From Planctomycetota bacterium (lineage in GTDB: Bacteria; Planctomycetota; Planctomycetia; Planctomycetales; Planctomycetaceae): a DNA stretch of 35,444 nucleotides. Location of the stretch: the NCBI GenBank assembly GCA_016872645.1, contig VGZH01000058.1, positions 1 through 35,444 of the forward strand, written 5' to 3'. Positions 8,582-15,170 of this stretch are shown here, piece by piece. A program made the translations under genes and the position numbers. Position 1 is the stretch's first letter. Each line of letters starts with the position of its first letter. The notes under the pieces were generated by a model. The model saw only the letters and a program-made list of their open reading frames with translations. It was not told the DNA's origin and did not search any database.

Positions 8582-8924
8582 TCTCAGATTCCTCGACTCG
8601 AAATAGGACGTCGAATCTTCCCAAAGAATCGGATGTGCCGGTTGTTCTGACGAACGGAACTCAGCCGAATGAAGCGATTTTAAGATTTCTGTCCCCTCCC
8701 GATCGTCATAACCGGCAAGGTTTAACAGCCGATCCGGCTGCCTTCCGCGTCCGCAACAGCCGCTGTCACAGTCGTTCACGGCCTACGCGAAGACCTCACA
8801 GGCCCTTCACGGAAAACTAACAATTGCCCTCAAAATCTCAGCCAGTGAAGACTGGACTTCGTTCAGAGGCGTTGCGTGTAACGACGGGAAGGTCGGCCTT
8901 CCGCGACAAAACAGGGGCGTTGTG
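8582..8924. other. 343-base divergent intergenic region
   Basis: This gap lies between the porin (-) and the M19 dipeptidase-like gene (+) and should hold both promoters. No convincing -35/-10 pair was found. A small hairpin, GGAAGG-TCGG-CCTTCC, sits at about 8888-8903, close to the M19 start, and may be a single REP-like unit. No open frame here looks like a gene. Confidence 0.5.
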
Positions 8925-10199
8925 ATGGTTCGGTGTCTCGGCGAATTGGTGCGACATTCTTCTCCGCTCGCACTGCTGAGCGGCATTGTTTTGAGCAGCG
9001 TCATCGGTATTGCCGCTGAGCCAACTCGGATGACGGACGAGGCATTGACGCTGCACCGTCAGTCGTTCGTGTTCGATGGACACAACAACCTGGCGATGCA
9101 GCTTCGTAAGCGACCGGACTTGACGGCGGACTCGGTTGATCTGAATGCACCGCAGTCGAAGTTGCACACCGATATCCCGCGTTTGCGTCGCGGGGGCGTC
9201 GGGGCCGAGTTCTTTGCGACATTCGTTTCCGCCGACAGCGTGAAAAAGGGAACGGCCGTACGCGAAACGCTGGAGCAAATCGATCAGGTCGTTCGGCTCG
9301 TGAAACGTCATTCGGACGCGATGGAGTGGGCCGGTTCGACGGCGGATCTTGACCGCATCCACAAGGCCGACAAGGTCGCCGCGCTGATTGCCGTCGAAGG
9401 GGGCAACGCGATCGAGAATTCGCTGGTGGTGCTGCAGACATACTTCAAAGCCGGAGCACGCTGCCTGGCGCTGACTCACGACGACACCACCGAATGGGCC
9501 GACGCCGCGCTCGACAAACCCAAGCACAAGGGGCTTGCGAAATTCGGCGAGCAGGTCGTGACCGAGATGAATCGGCTGGGTATGGTCATCGACCTGTCAC
9601 ATGCCTCGGAAGAAACCGCGCTGGACACTCTATCGCTCAGCACCGCTCCTGTGATCTTTTCGCACACCGGAGCACATCAGCTGGCTCCGCACCCGCGCAA
9701 TGTTTCCGACGACGTTTTGAAGGCGGTCGCAAAGAATGGCGGAGTCGTGATGGTCAACTTCTATTCGGGTTTCCTCACAACCGAGACCGTCAAGGCCTAC
9801 GAGAAACGAACGAAAGCCGCTGCCGATCTTAGGAAATCATTCAAGACGGACGAACAATTTCAAATCGCAATTGTGGCGTGGCTGAAGGAACATCCGCTGC
9901 CAACAACCGGCGTAAAGGATGTCGTCGATCACATCGACTACATCGGAAAAGTGGCGGGCTTTGACCACGTGGGCCTTGGCTCGAACTTCGATGGTGTCGT
10001 GAGCCTGCCGCAGAATCTGGAAGACGTGTCCTGCTTCCCGCATCTCACTCAAGAGATGCTCAATCGCGGCTACTCACGCGAGCAAGTTCAGAAGGTGCTC
10101 GGCGGAAACGCTCAGCGAGCCTTCCGCGAGGTCGAAGCGGTCGCGAAGAGAAATTCCGGCGAGTCAGCGACGACCGCCGCCGCTGGTGGCGGCGAGTAA
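8925..10199 (+). CDS. Membrane dipeptidase family (peptidase M19) protein, exported, with altered active site
   Basis: This 424-residue protein belongs to the M19 renal dipeptidase-like family, binuclear zinc enzymes that cleave dipeptides, including D-amino-acid forms. A signal peptide is present (about 1-31). Metal-site features are His53 (DGHNN), the bridging Glu157 (AVEGG), His225 (DLSHAS) and His246 (SHTGAH). The family signatures NGGVVMVNF and HPRNVSDD are present. Two positions differ: the usual DGHND is DGHNN (Asn55), and the usual GSDFDG is GSNFDG (Asn353). Both codons read clearly as AAC. ATG 8925 has AGGGG upstream; a GTG directly before it is less likely. A strong terminator follows. 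It may be a catalytically altered or inactive paralogue, or it may act on another substrate. Confidence 0.9.
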   Translation: MVRCLGELVRHSSPLALLSGIVLSSVIGIAAEPTRMTDEALTLHRQSFVFDGHNNLAMQLRKRPDLTADSVDLNAPQSKLHTDIPRLRRGGVGAEFFATFVSADSVKKGTAVRETLEQIDQVVRLVKRHSDAMEWAGSTADLDRIHKADKVAALIAVEGGNAIENSLVVLQTYFKAGARCLALTHDDTTEWADAALDKPKHKGLAKFGEQVVTEMNRLGMVIDLSHASEETALDTLSLSTAPVIFSHTGAHQLAPHPRNVSDDVLKAVAKNGGVVMVNFYSGFLTTETVKAYEKRTKAAADLRKSFKTDEQFQIAIVAWLKEHPLPTTGVKDVVDHIDYIGKVAGFDHVGLGSNFDGVVSLPQNLEDVSCFPHLTQEMLNRGYSREQVQKVLGGNAQRAFREVEAVAKRNSGESATTAAAGGGE

Positions 10200-10219
10200 T
10201 TCACTTCGAGAACAAAGAA

Positions 10220-10264
10220 ACGGCGAGCGGTTTGAATGTCCGATCCGCTCGCCGTTTTGTTTTC
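10220..10264 (+). terminator. Strong terminator, probably bidirectional
   Basis: There is a 12-bp perfect stem (AACGGCGAGCGG at 10220-10231, CCGCTCGCCGTT at 10246-10257) with a 14-base loop. It is followed on the plus strand by TTTTGTTTT and flanked by A-rich sequence on the other side. It lies between the convergent M19 gene (+) and second porin (-) and can serve both. Confidence 0.85.
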
Positions 10265-10277
10265 CGACTCAGCTCGA

Positions 10278-11912
10278 TCAGTAGTTGATTTGGAACTGCA
10301 GCCGCAGCGCCTCACCATCGTACTGGCTATACGAGGTCGATCCCGCCTGGCTGTTCGCTGTCGTGTTGGTCCGATCGGTGATGAGGTAGGACATCGTCAG
10401 CTCGGCCGATGGATTGATCTGCCACTCTGTGCCAATTTCCCATTCGTCGATGTTCACGACCGGAGCGTTGCTCTCCGACTTGTAGCCACCCTTGTAGTAC
10501 GAGTACCTGGCAAAAGGGAGAAACGTACCCCAGTTCTCACTGTCGTACTTGTAGATGGCCATCGCGTACCCGCCGTACAGCGATTGGCGTTCGACTCGCG
10601 TCGCGGCGCCGTCCAGAGACAGCCCCGGCCCTTCACCGACGGTCCATTCGGTTTGAAAACCAAACGGTTGGGGATACCAGACAAACGTGCCAGCCAGTCG
10701 CTTATCGGTATGACCTCGACGATCAGCAAGTGCATTCGCACCGGAACCAGCGCCAGATGACGACACCGTTCCGTCGGGAGTCAACGGTGCTATCGCACCC
10801 GCTCCGTCAGGGTCGATTACCGAGCCGATCACGGCGTACTGGCCGGTATAGCCTTGGATGCCAAGCTCCATGTGCTGGCCGTTGCAGAACGTGATCGGCA
10901 ACGCCAGTCGAGCGAACGTGTGCAGCGTGTCGTTGATCTCGTTGAACGAGCCTCCTTGTCCGTTGTAGACACCAGCACTCAGCAAGCCATAGTTGCCGGA
11001 GCCTTTCAGTCCTTTTTCCAGTACATCCTTAAAGAAATCCTGAGCCCAGGTCGGCGTGTAAAACAGGTACACGCCCAAGTCGCGTTCGTTGCGGACGGCA
11101 CTGTTGAGAGCATCTGCTCGGTCCAGTGGCAGTCGGTTCGAGCTGGACTGCATGTTTTCCCAGCCGTAGGGAATCTTCGACTGGCCGATTCTCATGCGGA
11201 GTTCTTTTTCATCGTCGAAGTAGAAGTCCCCGTACCAGTCGCGCATCTGAGCGAACTGGTTGTTGGGATCGGCCGACGAGCCGGGGGACGACGCGAAGTC
11301 GGGCTGCAAGTAGACGTACAACCGCTCGTGAACGTCACCCGAAATGATCACGCGCGCCCGGCGGATCAAGAAGCTCTGGTTGTCGGCGAGAGAACGGTCG
11401 CCGACGTACTGCAACGTCGCCGAGCCTGGCTCGCGGTGCGTCTCTTCGTTCAGGCGGAACTGGGCGTAGCCGCGAATGCTCAGCTTGTCGTACCACTTCT
11501 TGGGCTTAGGAGCCTCCGGCTTCGATGGGTCTTTAGGTGCTTCCATCAAGGATGATGTCGAACTGGTCTGCTCGCGGATGATGCCGATTTCCGGATCGTG
11601 AGCGAAGAACAGCGGAGCCATGTGCAACGGATTGAAACTGGTTTGTTGAATCGGAGACGACGATTCACGCAGCGCTTGATTCTGGGTCTGCAACTCGGCG
11701 ATCTGTGCTTCGGCACGCTCCAATCGCTGCCAATAGTCGGCTGGCTCGACCGGGCGAATTCCCAAAACCGGAGCTTCCGACGCACCTCGCAATCGTGCTG
11801 GTTCTTGTCCCGCAGTATTGGCAGGAGCCGTTGGCTCCGCTCCGTAGACCGACGTGCCGCACCACAAGCCTACTGAACACATCCACGCCAGATGCTTGCG
11901 CAGGTTGATCAT
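10278..11912 (-). CDS. OprO/OprP-type outer-membrane porin
   Basis: This is a 545-residue protein. A signal peptide covers about residues 1-24 (cleavage near VYGA). A short coiled coil follows (about 60-83, RLERAEAQIAELQTQNQALR), then a Pro/Lys-rich linker, and a porin barrel beginning KLSIRGYAQFRLNEE. The barrel includes RRARVIISGDVHERLYVYLQPDF, typical of phosphate-selective porin O/P proteins, and ends LRLQFQINY. I chose the ATG at 11910-11912, which has AAAGGA upstream; the longer frame lacks similarity. It shares fold and layout with the porin at 6929-8581 but lacks its Cys cluster. The two porins bracket an M19 peptidase-like gene, which may hint at peptide or anion uptake; this is weak inference. 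Confidence 0.88.
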   Translation of the reverse strand: MINLRKHLAWMCSVGLWCGTSVYGAEPTAPANTAGQEPARLRGASEAPVLGIRPVEPADYWQRLERAEAQIAELQTQNQALRESSSPIQQTSFNPLHMAPLFFAHDPEIGIIREQTSSTSSLMEAPKDPSKPEAPKPKKWYDKLSIRGYAQFRLNEETHREPGSATLQYVGDRSLADNQSFLIRRARVIISGDVHERLYVYLQPDFASSPGSSADPNNQFAQMRDWYGDFYFDDEKELRMRIGQSKIPYGWENMQSSSNRLPLDRADALNSAVRNERDLGVYLFYTPTWAQDFFKDVLEKGLKGSGNYGLLSAGVYNGQGGSFNEINDTLHTFARLALPITFCNGQHMELGIQGYTGQYAVIGSVIDPDGAGAIAPLTPDGTVSSSGAGSGANALADRRGHTDKRLAGTFVWYPQPFGFQTEWTVGEGPGLSLDGAATRVERQSLYGGYAMAIYKYDSENWGTFLPFARYSYYKGGYKSESNAPVVNIDEWEIGTEWQINPSAELTMSYLITDRTNTTANSQAGSTSYSQYDGEALRLQFQINY

Positions 11913-12311
11913 GCCGCGAGTCCTTTCGCTCCAAATACTGCTTGCGGCGAAGCCCTTCGCAGTTTGAATCAAAGTTGTCGTGAATCGCCAAGTGGTCGCA
12001 ATCGGCGTTCAAGATGCCTGACTTATCGCGAACGCGGATGAGTCCGGAAAAATATCCTCGGTCGCCAATGACGGAAATTAACAATGCGCAGCCGACGAAC
12101 CGGCACAACCGTTACGGCTTCACAGTCGCCGAGCGGTGGGACGTGGGAGCTCCGGCAAAATTTGCCTGGGCCGGCCGTTTCGTCGAGCTCTGAAAGGTAC
12201 ATGGGGGGCAAGACGGCACTTTTCCCGCTCGGCTCATTTTGTATTCATTTGAATTCAAAATCCTCAACAGATCTGCTAGGCTTGGCCGACACACAGACAG
12301 GAGCGTGTCGG
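11913..12311. other. 399-base divergent intergenic region
   Basis: This gap lies between the second porin (-) and lexA (+). It contains the 26-bp palindrome described separately, about 50 bases before lexA, and a small near-palindrome GCGAAG-CC-CTTCGC at about 11947-11960 near the porin start. No gene-like open frame is seen in it, and no confident -10/-35 pair could be assigned. Confidence 0.5.
12236..12261. promoter_or_regulatory. Candidate LexA operator: 26-bp near-perfect palindrome
   Basis: Positions 12236-12261 read the same on both strands at 22 of 26 bases. Outer arms ATTTTG / CAAAAT and inner arms ATTCA / TGAAT surround an AT-rich centre. It lies 50 bases before the lexA-family start codon, where an autoregulatory operator would be. 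The motif differs from the Escherichia coli (CTGT-N8-ACAG), Gram-positive (GAAC-N4-GTTC) and alphaproteobacterial (GTTC-N7-GTTC) boxes. Binding by the adjacent repressor is inferred from position and symmetry. Confidence 0.6.
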
Positions 12312-12905
12312 ATGCAAACCACCAACCCCCTGAGCGAAGATGAAGTCCTGCGGTTTCTGCAACAGCAGCATTTGCAGGGGCGACCGTCACCGACGCTGCG
12401 TGAGATCGCGGCGCATGTCGGGCACAAGGCGACGCTCAGCGTGCAGCGAATTCTCGACCGGCTGGAGCAGCAAGGGTTGATCCGGCGTGAGGCACTGCAG
12501 GCCCGGAACATCCGACTGACGGCTCGGGCTGCACCGCAGCGCGGACTGCTGCTGATGGGACGCATTGCGGCCGGGGCGTTGGCCGAAGCGATCGAGGACC
12601 AGGAACTCTTTGATCTAGGCGAGGAGTACGACCCGGACACGCATCGTGGCCTGCGGGTAAGGGGAAACTCGATGATCGACGCGCATATTCTGGATGGCGA
12701 CATCGCCGTGATCCGTCTGCAGGAAACTTGCGCGGACGGCGAGATCGTCGCGGCCGAGGTCGATGGCGAGGCGACTCTCAAGCGGTTCTTTCAGCGCAAG
12801 GATCATGTGCTGCTCAAGCCGGAGAACAAGCGGATGAAACCGATTCGCGTGTCGGCGGACGTGACGATTCGCGGCGTGCTCGTGGGATTGATCCGGAGAC
12901 TGTGA
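12312..12905 (+). CDS. lexA: LexA-family SOS repressor
   Basis: This 197-residue protein has the two-domain LexA layout. An N-terminal winged helix covers about 1-70, with SPTLREIAAHVGHKATLSVQ as the recognition region and LEQQGLIRRE after it. The C-terminal S24 self-cleavage domain has the Ala87-Gly88 cleavage bond (RIAAG), catalytic Ser120 (RGNSM) and Lys157 (EATLKRF). LexA represses SOS genes until RecA filaments promote its self-cleavage. ATG 12312 has AGGAG at 12299-12303; the frame continues upstream without similarity and through the putative operator. It is the first gene of a tight operon with imuA three bases downstream, so it probably represses this mutagenesis cassette and itself. 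It could be a second, cassette-dedicated LexA. Confidence 0.95.
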   Translation: MQTTNPLSEDEVLRFLQQQHLQGRPSPTLREIAAHVGHKATLSVQRILDRLEQQGLIRREALQARNIRLTARAAPQRGLLLMGRIAAGALAEAIEDQELFDLGEEYDPDTHRGLRVRGNSMIDAHILDGDIAVIRLQETCADGEIVAAEVDGEATLKRFFQRKDHVLLKPENKRMKPIRVSADVTIRGVLVGLIRRL

Positions 12906-12908
12906 ACG

Positions 12909-13613
12909 ATGGCGACTCGCCAAATCATCGCCGAGTTATCTCAGCGAATCCGCACGATCGAGCGGACCAGCCAGCGCGCCGCGCCGCAAACCGATCTCGC
13001 GCTCAACGGCTTGCCGGGCTTGGAACGGTTGCTCGGCGACGCCGGTTGGCCGCGCGGATGTCTGGTCGAGTGGCTGGCGGAGGGACGCGGCGCGGGTTCG
13101 ACCAGTCTCGCGCTGTGGGCCAGTCGAGCGGCCTGGCGCGACAATCTGCTGGTGATGATCGACAGCCAGCGCGAGTGGCACGCTCCGGCCGCGATGTCCT
13201 TCGCGGTGGACTTGAACAAGACCGTGTTCATTCGCCCGGAGCAACCGCTCGATGCATTGTGGTCGCTGGAGCAGACGTTGCGGACGCGCGGCATCGGAGC
13301 GGTCGTGTGCGATGTTGACAAACTCTCGTCACAGGCCTGTCGGAGACTGCAGTTGGCGGCGGAGACCGGCGGCGGACTCGGCATCCTGCTACGACCGGCG
13401 ATGGCTCGCCGTCAGCCGTCATTCGCGGAGTACCGGTTTCTCGTCCAGCCGTTGCCGAACACGTCGGATGCGGCCGTGTCGCGGCGGTGGCGCGTGGAAT
13501 TGTTGCGTGCTCGGAGGCAGTTCGCTCAAAGGTCGATCGTCGTGGAACTCAGCAATGGCTCGGATGGTTTGTGTGTGGCTGCCGAACTGGCCTCTGCAAC
13601 GCCTGCGGCATGA
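12909..13613 (+). CDS. imuA: ImuA, translesion-synthesis accessory protein
   Basis: This 234-residue protein is a RecA/SulA-related protein of the ImuA family. ImuA works with ImuB and DnaE2 in DNA-damage-induced mutagenesis. The GLPGLERLLGDAGWPRGCLVEW opening and the ALWASRAAW helix are family-like. The region matching the RecA Walker A loop (AEGRGAGSTS, about 57-66) lacks the usual lysine, so ATP use is doubtful. It starts three bases after lexA ends and overlaps imuB by about 59 bases, which implies translational coupling. Identification rests on both sequence and its place between lexA and imuB. Confidence 0.9.
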   Translation: MATRQIIAELSQRIRTIERTSQRAAPQTDLALNGLPGLERLLGDAGWPRGCLVEWLAEGRGAGSTSLALWASRAAWRDNLLVMIDSQREWHAPAAMSFAVDLNKTVFIRPEQPLDALWSLEQTLRTRGIGAVVCDVDKLSSQACRRLQLAAETGGGLGILLRPAMARRQPSFAEYRFLVQPLPNTSDAAVSRRWRVELLRARRQFAQRSIVVELSNGSDGLCVAAELASATPAA

Positions 13614-15168
13614 GCGGCCGGAATTGCGAGACCGGCCGGTCGTGTTGTTCTCGAACACCGGAAACCGCGGCCCGCGCGTCACCGCCACCGACGCAACGGT
13701 CGGCCTTACGATCGGCATGCCGCTGGCCGAAGCGGAAGCGTTGCTCGCCGGACAGCCCGGCATCGCCGCGCACATCGAACGGCATGATCCCGCCGCCGAT
13801 GTCGCCGCACTGCGCGAGCTGGCTCGATCGTGCAATGCGTTCTCGCCACTGTTCGGCATCGAAGAAGCGGAGTCGCCGGAGTGCGTGCTGCTCGACGTGA
13901 CCGGCTGCGAGCACTTGTTCGGCAGTGAGCACAACTTGGTCAACACGATCACCAACGATTTCCAGCAGCGCGACTTTCAAGTGCGCGCCGCGCTCGCACC
14001 GACCATCGGAGCCGCATGGGCCATGGCGCATCACCGTAGCCCGACCCCTTGTAGGTCGGTCAATTGCCAAGGGGATTTGAATCGGTCAGGCCACAAGGGC
14101 CTGAGCTACGAAACGCTCGCGCCGCTGCCAGTCACAGCTTTGCGATTACCACCAAAAATCATCGAGACGTTGCACGAATTGGGACTGCGTCGCATCGGCC
14201 AGTTGCGAGCCTTGCCGCGTGAGACGTTGCCGTCGCGATTCGGAGCCGAGTTGCTCAAGCGGCTCGATCAAGCTTTCGGCGACGCCCCCGAGTTGCTCGT
14301 TCCAGAACGGCCGCTTGAACCAGTCGCGACGACGTGGGTCACGGACGAGCCGCTCACCGATCGCGAGTCGCTGAAGTTCGTCGTCGGCCAGTTGCTCGAC
14401 GAGTTGCTCGGCCGGCTCAAGCCGCGGCGCGAAGGAGCACGGCAACTGTTCTGCCAGATCAAAGGGACCGCCGCGCGACCCATCGAGTTCGTTCTGAATC
14501 TCGTCAGCCCCTGCGATGTCGCGAAGCACTTGCTGGAATTGCTCGGCCTGCAAATTGATCGAACCGATCTGCCCGAAGGGATTTCGTTCGTCCGATTGGA
14601 AGCGACCAGCATCGCCTCGCTCGCGACACGTCAGCGCGACCTGTTCGGCTTCGAGACCAACACCGACACACATCGCGAAGTCAGCTCGCTGCTGGATCGC
14701 CTGAGTAATCGACTGGGTGCGAGCGCCGTCGTCCGCGCAATGCCGCTGCCGGACCCTCAACCCGAGTTGTCGGTCACGCACGATTCGGTTGCTCGGGAGT
14801 GCCGTGTGTCAGCACCGATTTCAATTGCTTCCGTCCAGATCCCAAGGCGACCAACAATCCAAAGCGGTGCTGACACACCGCACTCCAAAGAACTTCGTCC
14901 CATCCGTCCGCTGCGGCTGTTCGCGCCGCCGCAGCGGATTGAGGCGACGGACGCCGGGCCGGAAGGGGCACCGATGAACTTTCGCTGGGACCATCGCGAA
15001 CACCGTGTCATCCGCAGTTGGGGCCCCGAGCGCATCGAAACCGGCTGGTGGCGCGAACAATCTATCTGTCGCGACTACTTCCGCGTCGAGACGCAAACCG
15101 GCCAGCACTTCTGGCTGTTCCGCTGCTTCGATCAAGCCGCCTGGTTCCTGCACGGAGCTTTCGACTGA
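13555..15168 (+). CDS. imuB: ImuB, inactive Y-family polymerase-like mutasome hub
   Basis: This 537-residue protein is ImuB, a Y-family polymerase homologue that has lost catalysis and bridges DnaE2 to the sliding clamp. The N-terminus reads VCVWLPNWPLQRL instead of the metal-binding DxDxFF motif. The LLDVTGCEHLFG segment (111-123) is characteristic of the family and lacks the catalytic SxDE. A clamp-binding-like QRDLF motif is at 360-364. Two translated repeat elements interrupt family sequence, at about residues 161-186 and 415-444, making the protein slightly long. I took ATG 13555; ATG 13564 is equally possible. The start overlaps imuA, and dnaE2 begins two bases after the stop. Confidence 0.92.
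   Translation: MARMVCVWLPNWPLQRLRHERPELRDRPVVLFSNTGNRGPRVTATDATVGLTIGMPLAEAEALLAGQPGIAAHIERHDPAADVAALRELARSCNAFSPLFGIEEAESPECVLLDVTGCEHLFGSEHNLVNTITNDFQQRDFQVRAALAPTIGAAWAMAHHRSPTPCRSVNCQGDLNRSGHKGLSYETLAPLPVTALRLPPKIIETLHELGLRRIGQLRALPRETLPSRFGAELLKRLDQAFGDAPELLVPERPLEPVATTWVTDEPLTDRESLKFVVGQLLDELLGRLKPRREGARQLFCQIKGTAARPIEFVLNLVSPCDVAKHLLELLGLQIDRTDLPEGISFVRLEATSIASLATRQRDLFGFETNTDTHREVSSLLDRLSNRLGASAVVRAMPLPDPQPELSVTHDSVARECRVSAPISIASVQIPRRPTIQSGADTPHSKELRPIRPLRLFAPPQRIEATDAGPEGAPMNFRWDHREHRVIRSWGPERIETGWWREQSICRDYFRVETQTGQHFWLFRCFDQAAWFLHGAFD
14035..14110. repeat. In-frame palindromic repeat in imuB (family 1, copy A)
   Basis: This 76-bp element ends in CGTAGC / GCTACG inverted termini. 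It contains two hairpins, GACC-ccttgta-GGTC and CAGGCC-acaag-GGCCTG. Its reverse complement aligns with the intergenic copy at 18573-18654. Both share CAGGCCCTTGTGGCCTGA in one arm and ACAAGGGGTC in the other. It is translated as about 25 residues (PTPCRSVNCQGDLNRSGHKG) between the family segments AAWAMAHH and LAPLPVTALRLPP. Confidence 0.8.
14796..14886. repeat. In-frame inverted-repeat element in imuB (family 2)
   Basis: Arms of 22 bp at 14796-14817 and 14865-14886 match at 21 of 22 positions (GGAGTGC then GTGTGTCAGCACCG). Each arm folds on itself (CGGTG / CACCG). The right border continues as CTTTGGAGTGC when read outward, resembling the border of the element at 20885-21020. It is translated in frame as about 30 residues of ImuB near the clamp-motif side of the protein. 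Confidence 0.8.
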
Positions 15169-15170
15169 TC

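Noticed and set aside
12084-12311. Longer N-terminus for LexA
   Set aside because: The added 76 residues have no family similarity and would place the palindromic operator inside the coding region. ATG 12312 has a well-placed AGGAG.
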